Counted from the first letter of the stretch, positions 23,921 through 32,527 are shown. The stretch is DNA of 56,693 nt from Oscillospiraceae bacterium (GCA_031253495.1 JAIRWC010000045.1:1-56693); one strand, 5' to 3'. Notes: generated by a model not told the origin, from the sequence alone. Made by a program: numbers and translations.

Positions 23921-25273
23921 ATGGACAGACTATTCGGAACAGACGGGGCGAGGGGCGTCGCGGTAACCGAGCTTACCTGCGAAACGGTCATGAACATAGG
24001 GAGAGCTTTCGCGGCGGTTCTGCTGAAAGGGGAAACCGTCAACTCGCCGCCCGCCGTTATCATCGGGAAAGACACGAGAATTTCCTCGGATATTATGGAG
24101 GCGGCCTTTGTCGCGGGCTTAACCTCGGCGGGCGCGGACGCCGTTTTGGTTGAAATCGTGCCGACGCCCGCCGTGGCGTATTTTGTGAGAAAATATGAAG
24201 CCGACGGCGGCGTTATGATTTCGGCGTCGCATAACCCCATTGAGTTTAACGGCATAAAGCTGTTTAATAAAGAAGGTTTGAAATTATCCGACGCCCTTGA
24301 GGACGAAATCGAGGCGCTCGTGAAAGCCCCCGGTTCGATAGCTTTGAAAAGCGGCGGTCAGGTAGGCAGGGTTTCCTCCCGCAGGAGCGCGATAAGCGAC
24401 TATAACTTCGATTTGCAGAGAATAGCGCATAAGACGTTAGACGGCATAAAGGTGCTCGTGGACTGCGCGAACGGGTGCGCCGGGGTGCCCGCGGCGGAGG
24501 TATTCGCGAATTTGGGGGCGGATTGCGCGCTTGTCAACAATTCTCCGAACGGCATGAACATAAACTTGAACTGCGGTTCGACGAACATGGAGGAATTTTC
24601 GCGCAAGGTGGTCGAAAACAGGTTCAACGTCGGTTTGGCGTTCGACGGCGACGCCGACAGGTGCCTCGCGGTGGACGAACAGGGCAATATCGTGGACGGG
24701 GATAAGATTATCGCCCTTCTCTCTTTGTTTATGAAACAAAGGGGTAAGCTGGCAAAAGATACCGCCGTCGTAACCGTTATGAGCAATTTGGGCTTTCATC
24801 GGTTTATGAAGAGCAACGGGCTGAATACCGTTCAGGTGCAGGTGGGAGACCGTAATGTAATTGAAAAAATGCTTGAGGAGGGGTATTCCATAGGCGGCGA
24901 ACAGTCGGGGCATATTATTTTCACGGAGCACGCCACCACCGGGGACGGCATGATTACCGCCATTAAATTGCTTTGTATGCTCAAGGAAAGGGCGACCCCG
25001 CTTTCCGCGCTCGCGGCGGCGATACCCGTTTTCCCGCAGGTTTTGAAGAACGTCGCGATAGCCCCCGGCAAAAAAGGCACGTGGGAAACCAATCCCCAAA
25101 TCACGGCGGCAATCAATGAAATCACGGCAATCGCGGGGAGCGACGCGCGCGTACTCGTCCGTGAATCCGGCACGGAACCGTTTTTACGGATTATGATAGA
25201 GGGCGGCGACATAACTGAAATTACGCAATGGGCGGATAAAATCCGCGCCGCCGCCGAAAAGGAATTGTCGTAA
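23921..25273 (+). CDS. glmM: Phosphoglucosamine mutase
   Basis: GlmM converts glucosamine-6-phosphate to glucosamine-1-phosphate for UDP-GlcNAc and cell wall synthesis. The 450-aa product starts MDRLFGTDGARG, behind GAGGAGAAG. An ATG 15 bp upstream is less likely. SASHNP (101-106) holds the phosphoserine Ser103, AFDGDADRCLAVD the metal-binding loop, GGEQSGHII the sugar-binding loop and RESGTEPFLRIM the phosphate-binding loop. It lies 69 bp after ruvB, read in the same direction. Confidence 0.96.
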   Translation: MDRLFGTDGARGVAVTELTCETVMNIGRAFAAVLLKGETVNSPPAVIIGKDTRISSDIMEAAFVAGLTSAGADAVLVEIVPTPAVAYFVRKYEADGGVMISASHNPIEFNGIKLFNKEGLKLSDALEDEIEALVKAPGSIALKSGGQVGRVSSRRSAISDYNFDLQRIAHKTLDGIKVLVDCANGCAGVPAAEVFANLGADCALVNNSPNGMNINLNCGSTNMEEFSRKVVENRFNVGLAFDGDADRCLAVDEQGNIVDGDKIIALLSLFMKQRGKLAKDTAVVTVMSNLGFHRFMKSNGLNTVQVQVGDRNVIEKMLEEGYSIGGEQSGHIIFTEHATTGDGMITAIKLLCMLKERATPLSALAAAIPVFPQVLKNVAIAPGKKGTWETNPQITAAINEITAIAGSDARVLVRESGTEPFLRIMIEGGDITEITQWADKIRAAAEKELS

Positions 25274-25277
25274 GGGC

Positions 25278-26144
25278 ATGAGGACAGCCGCGAACTGGCT
25301 TGATTATGAGCTTCTCGACGCCGACGCCGGCGAACGTTTGGAACGTTGGGGCGATTATACCTTAATCCGCCCCGACCCGCAAATTGTCTGGACGAGCCGG
25401 CGGCGCGGCGCGGACTGGGGCAAAACCGACGCCGTTTACATACGCTCCCGTTCGGGCGGCGGCGCGTGGGAATACCGCTCAAAACTCCCCGAAAGCTGGA
25501 ATGTGTCGTATAAAGGCTTGACGTTCAAAATAAAGCCGACGGGGTTCAAGCATACGGGGCTGTTCCCCGAACAGGCGGTAAACTGGGACTTGTGCGCCGA
25601 TTTGATAAGCGGGGCGGGACGCGAAATCAGCCTGCTTAACCTGTTCGCCTACACGGGCGGCGCGACGCTGGCTTGTCTTGAAGCGGGGGCGAGTGTCTGC
25701 CACATAGACGCGGTTAAGCCGATGGTGGGATGGGCAAAGGAAAACGCCGCGTTATCGGGGTTAAGCGGCAAACCCGTCCGGTGGATAACCGACGACGCCG
25801 TGAAGTTCTTGAATCGTGAAATCAGGCGCGGCAACAGATACGACGCCGTTATTCTCGACCCGCCGAGCTACGGGCGGGGAACGGGCGGCGAAATGTGGAA
25901 GTTCGGGGATTCAATCGACTCGCTTATGCGAAAATGCGCCGAGGTGTTATCGGAAAAGCCGCTGTTCGTTATGATGAACGGTTACGCGGCGGGGCTGTCG
26001 GCGGGGGCGGCGGCTTATCTGCTGAACGCGGCGTTCGGGAGCGGGTTTAAGGTTGCGGTCGAGGCGGACGAAATCGGATTGCCGGTAAAATCGTCGGGGC
26101 TTACCCTGCCGTGCGGATGCACGGCGGTCGCGAGGTTTTTATAA
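25278..26144 (+). CDS. Class I SAM-dependent methyltransferase (RlmI-like)
   Basis: The 288-aa product resembles the COG1092 rRNA/DNA cytosine methyltransferase group. LLNLFAYTGGATLACLEAGA is SAM motif I, CHIDAVKPMVGWAKENA motif II, and YDAVILDPPSYGRG motif IV with the DPPSY signature. The N-terminal part (GDYTLIRPDPQIVW, KHTGLFPEQAVNW) resembles the substrate-recognition side of the same group. No PUA domain is present, unlike RlmI. The likely substrate is RNA, target unknown. It starts 4 bp after glmM and its stop overlaps the next start (TAATG). Confidence 0.8.
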   Translation: MRTAANWLDYELLDADAGERLERWGDYTLIRPDPQIVWTSRRRGADWGKTDAVYIRSRSGGGAWEYRSKLPESWNVSYKGLTFKIKPTGFKHTGLFPEQAVNWDLCADLISGAGREISLLNLFAYTGGATLACLEAGASVCHIDAVKPMVGWAKENAALSGLSGKPVRWITDDAVKFLNREIRRGNRYDAVILDPPSYGRGTGGEMWKFGDSIDSLMRKCAEVLSEKPLFVMMNGYAAGLSAGAAAYLLNAAFGSGFKVAVEADEIGLPVKSSGLTLPCGCTAVARFL

Positions 26145-26554
26145 TGGGGAAAAAGAAAAAGAGCAAAGTCAAGGATAACGTAAAAATTAACAACACGGAA
26201 ATAAAGGATAAAGTCGTCTATGTCCTTGTAATCGTTTTGCCCATAGCTTTCCTTGTCGGCGGTTTCGCGCTTTTCGTGCGGATGAACGACGCGAAGTATA
26301 TTCCGGACGGGCAGTATGCCGCCGCCGAAAGGATTGTTAAAGACAAGGCGCTGACAGGCTTAACCTTTGAGGAATGCGCGAATGTTATCGGCTACGGCGG
26401 TTTGAAAGGGAAAAGCGGTTTGTGGATTTTCGCGGCGGGTCATAAAGAAAACCCCGACATGGCGGGGGACAACGTTATTTATTATGAAATTTGCGTATAT
26501 AACGACGGCGATAAAGCGACGAAAGCCGTTTTGAGGGAAGCGCGGGGGGATTAA
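26144..26554 (+). CDS. Single-pass membrane protein, function unknown
   Basis: The 136-aa product has a Lys-rich start (MGKKKKSKVKDNVKINN), one transmembrane helix (about 25-46) and a soluble domain of about 90 residues on the far side. I do not recognise the domain. LTGLTFEECANVIGYGGLKG resembles the small outer-face domains of bacterial lipoproteins of the SmpA type, but this is weak. The start overlaps the methyltransferase stop by one base. It lies 15 bp before ecfA1. Confidence 0.7.
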   Translation: MGKKKKSKVKDNVKINNTEIKDKVVYVLVIVLPIAFLVGGFALFVRMNDAKYIPDGQYAAAERIVKDKALTGLTFEECANVIGYGGLKGKSGLWIFAAGHKENPDMAGDNVIYYEICVYNDGDKATKAVLREARGD

Positions 26555-26569
26555 ATCGGGGGATGCTCA

Positions 26570-27442
26570 TTGAACGTCATTGAAGTTAAAAACCTTTACT
26601 TTGAATATAATTCTTATGACGAGCACGACAAAATCACGGGGAGCGCGCCCGTTTTGCGCGATATAAGCCTTGAAATCCCAAGCGGGCAGTTCGTGGCGGT
26701 GTTGGGGCATAACGGCAGCGGCAAATCGACGCTCGCCAAGCATTTCAACGGGATTTTAACCCCGTCGAAAGGTTTCGTTACGGTGGACGGAATAGACATC
26801 GCCGACGATTCCGCGCTGCAAAGGCTGCGGCAAACGGTGGGCATGGTGTTCCAGAACCCCGACAACCAAATAGTGGCGACAATCGTGGAAGAGGACGTGG
26901 CGTTCGCGCTGGAGAATTTGGGCGTTCCCCCCGCGGAAATCAGGGAAAGGATTGACCGCGCCCTGGAAACGGTGGATATGTCGCGTTTCGCCAAACACGC
27001 GCCGCATCAGCTTTCGGGCGGGCAGAAGCAAAGGGTGGCAATCGCGGGGGTAATAGCGATGTCGCCCAAGGTGCTGGTTCTCGACGAGCCTACGGCGATG
27101 CTCGACCCGAAAGGGCGCGGCGAAGTCGTGAGAACCGTGAAAAAACTCAACGCCGACGGGGCGACGATTGTCTATATAACCCATTATATGGAAGAAGCCG
27201 CCGAAGCCGACAGGGTAATTGTAATGGACGGCGGCAGGGTGATAATGGACGGAACCCCGAAAGAAATCTTCGCCGAGGTCGGGCGGCTTAAGTCGGTCGG
27301 GCTGGACGTCCCGCAGGTTACGGAACTGGCGCATGAATTAAGGAAAAACGGGGTCGATATCCCCGGCGACGTTATTACCGAGGAAGAATGTGCGGAACAC
27401 ATCGTAAAATTATTGGCGCGGGCAAATTATGACTGTTATTGA
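26570..27442 (+). CDS. ecfA1: ECF transporter ATPase EcfA1
   Basis: The 290-aa ATPase powers energy-coupling-factor vitamin and metal uptake. Walker A is GHNGSGKST, the Q-loop MVFQNPDNQIVA is the family's QNPDNQ mark, the signature is LSGGQKQRVAIA, Walker B VLVLDEPTAMLD, and the H-loop ITHYMEEA. The start is TTG behind GGGGG, an uncommon choice but the only one that fits. It overlaps ecfA2 by 14 bp. The T subunit gene that usually follows A1-A2 is missing here. Confidence 0.92.
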   Translation: MNVIEVKNLYFEYNSYDEHDKITGSAPVLRDISLEIPSGQFVAVLGHNGSGKSTLAKHFNGILTPSKGFVTVDGIDIADDSALQRLRQTVGMVFQNPDNQIVATIVEEDVAFALENLGVPPAEIRERIDRALETVDMSRFAKHAPHQLSGGQKQRVAIAGVIAMSPKVLVLDEPTAMLDPKGRGEVVRTVKKLNADGATIVYITHYMEEAAEADRVIVMDGGRVIMDGTPKEIFAEVGRLKSVGLDVPQVTELAHELRKNGVDIPGDVITEEECAEHIVKLLARANYDCY

Positions 27443-28280
27443 AACCAAGAACCTGACTTATAAATATTCGGTCGGAACGCCCTTTGAGGTTACGGCGGTG
27501 AAAGACGTCAGCTTTACCGTCGAAAAGGGCGATTTTATCGGAATAATAGGGCATACCGGCAGCGGGAAATCCACGCTTACCCGGCACCTCAACGGCTTAT
27601 TGAAACAGACGGGCGGGGAGGTTTGGATAAACGGGCGGGACATCCGCGCCAAAGGGGTGAACATTCGGGATATCCGGTTTGAGGTGGGGTTGGTGTTCCA
27701 GTATTCGGAGCATCAGCTTTTCGAGGAAACCGTGTTTAAGGACATATCGTTCGGACCGAAGAACATGGGTTTGTCCGAGGACGGGATTAAGGAGCGCGTT
27801 TTGCGCGCCGCCGAATATATGGGGGTTCACGAAAATTGGCTCTCCCGTTCGCCTTTCGACCTGTCCGGCGGGCAAAAACGCCGCGTGGCGCTCGCGGGCG
27901 TGATAGCGATGGAACCGCGTATCCTCATCCTTGACGAACCGGCGGCGGGGCTTGACCCGCGCGGGCGGGAAAAGGTGCTTAAATTCATCAGCGATTACCA
28001 TAAGAGCGCGGGAATAACAATCATCCTCGTTTCCCACTCGATGGAGGATATAGTCAGATACGCGGGCAAGGTTCTCGTAATGAACGACGGCGGGATTTTT
28101 TGTTATGAAAAAACCGACAAGGCGTTCTCCCGCGTTAAGGAAATCGCGGAAATCGGTCTGGGCGTTCCGCAAATAACGCGGCTCGCGGAACGGCTGCGCG
28201 AAAAAGGCGTGGATTTGGGAACCGACGTTTATACCGTCGAACGGGCCGTTGAAAGAATACTCGGGCTGATGCGAAAATAA
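27429..28280 (+). CDS. ecfA2: ECF transporter ATPase EcfA2
   Basis: The 283-aa product has Walker A GHTGSGKST, the Q-loop VFQYSEHQLFEETV (the EHQLFEETV stretch marks EcfA2), the signature LSGGQKRRVALA, Walker B ILILDEPAAGLD and the H-loop VSHSMEDI. It pairs with EcfA1 as a heterodimer. The gene ends at a dispersed repeat rather than at an ecfT gene, so the T component must be elsewhere or shared. Confidence 0.92.
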   Translation: MTVIETKNLTYKYSVGTPFEVTAVKDVSFTVEKGDFIGIIGHTGSGKSTLTRHLNGLLKQTGGEVWINGRDIRAKGVNIRDIRFEVGLVFQYSEHQLFEETVFKDISFGPKNMGLSEDGIKERVLRAAEYMGVHENWLSRSPFDLSGGQKRRVALAGVIAMEPRILILDEPAAGLDPRGREKVLKFISDYHKSAGITIILVSHSMEDIVRYAGKVLVMNDGGIFCYEKTDKAFSRVKEIAEIGLGVPQITRLAERLREKGVDLGTDVYTVERAVERILGLMRK

Positions 28281-28284
28281 CAAT

Positions 28285-28383
28285 ACTGTTCCTCGTTTAA
28301 TTGTATTAAATGAGAAACAAGGATTCCGCGCCCGCGGGCGCGGCGCAAACCCGATTCGCCGTTTTTAAACGGTGAGTAGTATA
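28285..28383 (+). repeat. Structured dispersed repeat, copy A
   Basis: About 99 bp between ecfA2 and uxaC resembles the 34491-34579 copy along most of its length. Three stem-loops can be drawn: CTCGTTTAA/TTAAATGAG, CCGCGCCC/GGGCGCGG, and CCGTTT/AAACGG. Differences between the copies include base changes that preserve pairing in the first two stems. This copy has an extra 11-12 nt before the third stem. Confidence 0.7.
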
Positions 28384-28395
28384 AGGAGCGTTGAT

Positions 28396-29808
28396 ATGAA
28401 GTCTTTTATCGGCGATGATTTTTTGTTGTCATCAAAAACCGCCGAAACCCTCTACCGCGAATACGCCGAAAAAGCGCCCGTTCTTGATTATCACTGCCAT
28501 GTCAGCCCGAAAGAAATCGCCGAAAATAAAGCCTACGACAACATTTCGCAAGTCTGGCTTTCGGGCGACCATTATAAGTGGCGCTTAATGCGGGCGAACG
28601 GCGTCGGGGAGAAGTATATAACCGGGGACGCCGCCGATTATGAAAAATTCCGCGCTTTCGCGGAGGTTTTGCCGCGCGCGGCGGGAAATCCCGTTTATCA
28701 CTGGGCGCACCTCGAGTTAAAGCGTTATTTCGGTTGCGGTCTTGCCCTTTCGCCTAAAACCGCCGGCGAAATATGGGAGTTGTGCAACGAAAAACTTCAA
28801 AACGGCTTTACGGCGAGGGAAATCATAAAAGCGTCGAACATCGCGGGAATCTGCACGACGGACGACCCCGCGGACACCCTTGAATGGCACGTTAAAATGA
28901 AAAACGAACCGGAATGGAACGTTAAAGTCCGCCCCGCGTTCCGTCCCGACAACGCGTTGAACGCGGAAAAACCTAATTTCCGCGAATATGTGGGGACCCT
29001 CGGAAAAGCGGCCGGTATCCCCATAGACACGCTTGACGACGTTTACGGCGCTTTGAAAACGCGAATGGATTTCTTCCACGAAAACGGCTGCCGCATATCC
29101 GACCACGGGCTTGACCGTATGTTCTGGCGCGAAAACGAGGAAACGGCGGGAAAGGCTTTCCTCAAAGCCATGAACGGCTCCGCGCTTTCTTCGGAGGAAA
29201 CCGAATGTTACAAAACCGCGCTCTTGCTGTTCTGCGGGAAAGAGTATCACAAGCGCGGGTGGGCGATGCAACTGCACTTTAACGTCATGCGCGACGTGAA
29301 TACCGCAATGTTCCGCTCGCTTGGGGCGAACACGGGTTTCGACTGCGTTTTCGCGCGTGACGGCGGCGTCGGATTAATACGTTTCCTTGACGCGCTTGCC
29401 GTTGAAAACCGGCTCCCGAAAACGGTTCTCTATTCCCTTGACCCGTCGGATAATATGCCCTTGGCTACCGCGGCGGGCTGTTTTCAAGGGGACGGGGTTA
29501 AATCGAAGGTTCAGCTCGGCGCGGCGTGGTGGTTCAACGATACGAAGGCGGGTATGGCGGAACAGCTTGCCGTTTTCGCGAACGCCGGCGTACTGGGAAA
29601 TTTCATAGGTATGACGACCGATTCGAGGAGTTTTTTAAGCTATACGCGCCATGAGTATTTTCGCAGGATTTTATGCGATACTTTGGGTAATTGGGCCGAA
29701 AACGGCGAGTACCCCGCCGATATTGAGGCGCTCGGCGAACTGACGCGCGACGTTTGTTATAACAACGCCGCACGGTATTTTTTCGGGGAACACGGCAATT
29801 CCGCATGA
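28396..29808 (+). CDS. uxaC: Glucuronate/uronate isomerase
   Basis: UxaC isomerises D-glucuronate to fructuronate (and galacturonate to tagaturonate), the first step of uronate breakdown. The 470-aa product is full length. LDYHCHVSP (30-38) holds the metal-binding HxH pair (His33, His35), GDHYKWRLMRANG and MQLHFNVMRDVN are conserved active-site segments, and GMTTDSRSFLSYTRHEYFRR is the C-terminal signature. The start at 28396 follows AAGGAG by 8 bp; an upstream reading overlaps the repeat. A GH115 alpha-glucuronidase in the same window could supply its substrate. The rest of the pathway (uxaB/uxuB, uxuA, kdgK) is not here. Confidence 0.94.
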   Translation: MKSFIGDDFLLSSKTAETLYREYAEKAPVLDYHCHVSPKEIAENKAYDNISQVWLSGDHYKWRLMRANGVGEKYITGDAADYEKFRAFAEVLPRAAGNPVYHWAHLELKRYFGCGLALSPKTAGEIWELCNEKLQNGFTAREIIKASNIAGICTTDDPADTLEWHVKMKNEPEWNVKVRPAFRPDNALNAEKPNFREYVGTLGKAAGIPIDTLDDVYGALKTRMDFFHENGCRISDHGLDRMFWRENEETAGKAFLKAMNGSALSSEETECYKTALLLFCGKEYHKRGWAMQLHFNVMRDVNTAMFRSLGANTGFDCVFARDGGVGLIRFLDALAVENRLPKTVLYSLDPSDNMPLATAAGCFQGDGVKSKVQLGAAWWFNDTKAGMAEQLAVFANAGVLGNFIGMTTDSRSFLSYTRHEYFRRILCDTLGNWAENGEYPADIEALGELTRDVCYNNAARYFFGEHGNSA

Positions 29809-29827
29809 AATGTTGAATTGCCGTATT

Positions 29828-29849
29828 AGACCTCCTCGGAAACCGTATC
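29828..29849 (+). repeat. Dispersed 22-bp motif, copy 1
   Basis: The 22-bp stretch beginning AGACCTCCTCGG and ending CCGTATC is matched at 20 of 22 positions by 55625-55646. Both copies are intergenic. Confidence 0.45.
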
Positions 29850-29883
29850 GCGGCGGCGCGCGGCGGAAACCCTTTTAAACAGG

Positions 29884-29912
29884 TTGACAATTTATACTAT
29901 TCATGGTATCAT
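29884..29912 (+). promoter_or_regulatory. Promoter for rubredoxin-like gene
   Basis: TTGACA and TATCAT are separated by 17 bp, ending 27 bp before the ATG at 29940. Confidence 0.8.
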
Positions 29913-29939
29913 CTTATAAAAAACAATGGGGGAACGGTT

Positions 29940-30392
29940 ATGAAAAAGTATACCTGTCCTATCTGCGGTTACGCGCATTCGGGGAATAAGGCGCCCGTGT
30001 TCTGCCCGCACTGCAAATGCCGCGGCGAGAAATTTGACGTTTCCGAAGAAAAAGAAACCATAGAGGAGCTGTTGTTCGGATTTTCCGAAACCGCCGAAGA
30101 ACCGGAGGAAGAAACGCCGCCGCCGGTCGCGCCCGGCGTTTTGGAGGACGATTCCGCCTTGTCTTCGCCGGAAGATTCCGAACCGCCGGAAACAAAGGAA
30201 ACGCCCAAGCCGCCGTTAAGCATGCCGGAAACCGGCTTTTCGGCGGAGTGCGCCGAAGCGGGCTTCCTTCTCTCTATGTCGTTGGCGGCGGAAAACGCCG
30301 GATGTTACGATTTCGCCGAAGCGTTGAGACGGGCGGCTTTGGGCAAAGCGAAAAAAGCGGCGGAAAACGTGTCGGCTTTGTTGGGTTTATGA
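29940..30392 (+). CDS. Rubredoxin-like protein with degenerate ferritin-like tail
   Basis: The 150-aa product begins with a rubredoxin-type knuckle pair (YTCPICGYAHSG at 4-15 and FCPHCKCRG at 22-30), able to bind one iron or zinc. A long acidic, Pro/Glu-rich linker follows (about 35-97). The tail, ECAEAGFLLSMSLAAENAG then YDFAEALRRAALGKAKKAA, looks like one helical hairpin of a rubrerythrin, but the usual iron-binding ExxH is replaced (GKAKKA). It may be a remnant or adaptor derived from reverse rubrerythrin, or an electron carrier. It has its own promoter and is monocistronic. Confidence 0.65.
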   Translation: MKKYTCPICGYAHSGNKAPVFCPHCKCRGEKFDVSEEKETIEELLFGFSETAEEPEEETPPPVAPGVLEDDSALSSPEDSEPPETKETPKPPLSMPETGFSAECAEAGFLLSMSLAAENAGCYDFAEALRRAALGKAKKAAENVSALLGL

Positions 30393-30413
30393 CGCCGGCA
30401 CAAATTGCGAGGA

Positions 30414-30437
30414 ACGGGCGGGAATTATTGCGCCCGT
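30414..30437 (+). terminator. GC-rich hairpin after rubredoxin-like gene
   Basis: ACGGGCG and CGCCCGT form a 7-bp stem with a 10-nt loop, 22 bp after the stop. No T tract follows, so termination is uncertain. Confidence 0.3.
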
Positions 30438-30463
30438 GAGTTGCGGGCGGCAAACAGAATTAC

Positions 30464-30549
30464 GGAGACGTAGCGAAGCGGTCATAACGCGGCGGTCTTG
30501 AAAACCGTTTGGGGGAAACCCCGCGGGGGTTCGAATCCCTCCGTCTCCG
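30464..30549 (+). tRNA. tRNA-Ser (anticodon UGA)
   Basis: The acceptor stem GGAGACG pairs with CGTCTCC and the discriminator is G. The D arm is GCG...CGC. The anticodon stem GCGGT/ACCGT encloses the loop CTTGAAA with anticodon TGA. A long variable arm (class II tRNA) is present, and the T arm has GTTCGAATC. CCA is not encoded. Total length is 86 nt. It reads UCN serine codons, mainly UCA. Confidence 0.96.
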
Positions 30550-30588
30550 GTTTCAATCGGGGTTTGCGGGTTTTCATTTTAAAAGATT

Positions 30589-31428
30589 CTATCTCCCTCT
30601 TTCGATGCTTTCTTTCCTTTCCCTGCCTTCTTTCAGCAATTCGCGGAGTTTTTCGGCGTCGCCGCTTTTAACCGCGTCGCGGTATTCGGCGAGACCGGCG
30701 ATAAGCCCGTCGATTTCCCCCGCCAAAAAATCGCGGTTTTCAACGAAAAGTTCGCTCCACATATCTTCGTTCAGCTTGGCGACGCGCGTCATATCCTTGT
30801 AGCTCCCCGCCGAAAAGCCTTTGTGCTCCGCGGCGGCGGGGCTTTTTATGTAAGCGCTTGAAACGACGTGCGCCAACTGCGATGTAAAAGCGATTATACG
30901 GTCGTGTTCTTCCGGCGTGGTGAAAACCACTTCCCCGAACCCCAGCCCCATAAAAAATTTTTTCGCCGCGTCAAGCGCGCCGATATCGATGCCGTCCGGC
31001 GGGGAAAGCAACATGGAGGCTTTATTGAACAGCGTGGGGCGCGAATGGCGGAACCCCCACGACTGCGTTCCCGCCATCGGGTGCCCGCCGATAAAGACAA
31101 ACCCGTTTTTGGCGGCGACGGGCGCGATTTGGGCGCAGATTCCGCGTTTAACGCCGCAACAGTCAACGACGACCGCTCCTTTTTTGAAACGCGCCGCGTT
31201 TCCTTTTATATAATCCGCGGCGGCGGACGGATAAACGGAGACGATTATAAAATCGCACTCCGATACGCTTTTTGAATCCAAATTACCGTCTACCGCGCCG
31301 AACAGCTTCGCCTCAAGGAACGCGCTTTGGGATATATCGCCGGCGAAAACCTTATGGGGCGTGTTTTCCTTTATCGCTTTGGCGAGCGAACCGCCGATTA
31401 ACCCCAGCCCGACTATGCCGACGTTCAT
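30589..31428 (-). CDS. tyrA: Prephenate dehydrogenase
   Basis: TyrA oxidises prephenate to 4-hydroxyphenylpyruvate, for tyrosine. The 279-aa product has an N-terminal Rossmann domain (VGIVGLGLIGGSLAKAI), the substrate motif GGHPMAGTQSWGF with the catalytic His, and SQLAHVVSSAYI. The helical C-terminal dimer domain is present, and no regulatory ACT domain is attached. It starts directly after the aroF stop, so the two form an operon at the entry to and tyrosine branch of aromatic synthesis. The gene ends 39 bp from the convergent tRNA-Ser. Confidence 0.93.
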   Translation of the reverse strand: MNVGIVGLGLIGGSLAKAIKENTPHKVFAGDISQSAFLEAKLFGAVDGNLDSKSVSECDFIIVSVYPSAAADYIKGNAARFKKGAVVVDCCGVKRGICAQIAPVAAKNGFVFIGGHPMAGTQSWGFRHSRPTLFNKASMLLSPPDGIDIGALDAAKKFFMGLGFGEVVFTTPEEHDRIIAFTSQLAHVVSSAYIKSPAAAEHKGFSAGSYKDMTRVAKLNEDMWSELFVENRDFLAGEIDGLIAGLAEYRDAVKSGDAEKLRELLKEGRERKESIERGR

Positions 31429-32436
31429 TCAGTTCTCCTTTGCCGCTTCCCTTATTCTGTTTACGCCCCTTACCGTTACGGCGAATTCTTCCGGCGTGAG
31501 GGATTGCGCCCCGTCGCAGAGCGCTTTTTGCGGGTCGTTATGCACCTCTATCATAACGCCGTCCGCGCCCGCCGCCGCCGCCGTGTACGATAAAGTCTTG
31601 ACAAAGCGCGAAATTCCGGCGGCGTGGGAAGGGTCCACAATTATCGGAAGGTGCGTGAGTTCCCGCAGTGCCGGCACGGCGGAAATGTCAAGGGTGTTGC
31701 GCGTGGCGGTTTCGAACGTGCGGATACCGCGCTCGCAGAGGATAACGCGCCCGTTGCCGCCCGCCATGATGTATTCCGCGCTCATAAGCAGTTCTTTCAG
31801 CGTGTTGGACAACCCCCTCTTCAAAAGGACAGGCTTTCGCGTTTTGCCGAGCGCTTTCAAAAGCTCCATATTCTGCATATTCCGCGCGCCCACCTGTATG
31901 ACGTCCACGTCGTCGAAAAGGGGGAGGTGCGATAAGTCCATGATTTCGGTAACTATCGGAAGCCCCGTGAGTTCTTTCGCTTCAAGCAAAAGCTCTATGC
32001 CGTCCCCGCGAAGCCCCTGGAAGTCGTAAGGCGACGTGCGGGGTTTGAACGCCCCGCCGCGCAGCAAATTCGCGCCCGCCGCTTTAACTTCCCCGGCTAT
32101 CGAGCAAATCTGCTCCTCGGATTCCACCGAGCAGGGCCCCGCGATAAAAGCGAAATTGCCGCCGCCGATTTTAACGTCCCCGATTTCAATTATCGAATCG
32201 TCGGGGTGGAATTTGCGGTTGGCGTTTTTATACGGTTCGGAAACGCGCGTAACGGTTTCGACGATGCTCAAACCTTTTATGAGGTCTATATCCACGTTGG
32301 AAACGTCGCCGATTAAACCCAACACGGTCCGAAACTGCCCTTCGCTCAAATGCGCGCTCAACCCCTGGCTTTTCACCCAGTTGACGAGGTTGTCAATCTG
32401 CGTTTTGTCAACGCCGTTTTTTAATACGATTATCAT
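31429..32436 (-). CDS. aroF: 3-deoxy-7-phosphoheptulonate synthase, AroF type
   Basis: The enzyme joins phosphoenolpyruvate and erythrose-4-phosphate, the first step of the shikimate pathway. The 335-aa product has an N-terminal ferredoxin-like regulatory domain (MIIVLKNGVDKTQID, about 1-70) as in the Thermotoga enzyme, then the DAHP synthase barrel: FIAGPCSVESEEQ, GGAFKPRTSPYDFQG, QVGARNMQN, VLLKRGLSNTL and VDPSHAAG. The start at 32436 matches the family; a longer in-frame reading reaches the promoter. In relatives tyrosine feedback acts through the N-terminal domain. tyrA follows with no gap. Confidence 0.95.
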   Translation of the reverse strand: MIIVLKNGVDKTQIDNLVNWVKSQGLSAHLSEGQFRTVLGLIGDVSNVDIDLIKGLSIVETVTRVSEPYKNANRKFHPDDSIIEIGDVKIGGGNFAFIAGPCSVESEEQICSIAGEVKAAGANLLRGGAFKPRTSPYDFQGLRGDGIELLLEAKELTGLPIVTEIMDLSHLPLFDDVDVIQVGARNMQNMELLKALGKTRKPVLLKRGLSNTLKELLMSAEYIMAGGNGRVILCERGIRTFETATRNTLDISAVPALRELTHLPIIVDPSHAAGISRFVKTLSYTAAAAGADGVMIEVHNDPQKALCDGAQSLTPEEFAVTVRGVNRIREAAKEN

Positions 32437-32498
32437 GTTGAAATTTACCCCGTAAAGCTGTTTTTCATTTTTTTTGGGAGCGCGTCCGCCCCTATAAC

Positions 32499-32527
32499 AA
32501 TTTACCACAGATTTATAAATCTGTCAA
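32499..32527 (-). promoter_or_regulatory. Promoter with palindromic operator for aroF-tyrA
   Basis: Read leftwards, TTGACA (overlapping the end of the DUF362 gene) and TAAATT are separated by 17 bp. The spacer holds most of the perfect 18-bp palindrome ACAGATTTATAAATCTGT (32507-32524). A symmetric site inside a promoter suggests a repressor operator. The -10 box is weak. Confidence 0.45.

Noticed and set aside
24437-25099. 220-aa frame opposite glmM, and similar long antisense frames opposite ecfA2 and stnB
   Set aside because: They lie wholly inside well-identified genes with diagnostic motifs and have no plausible protein character (His/Arg/Pro-rich).
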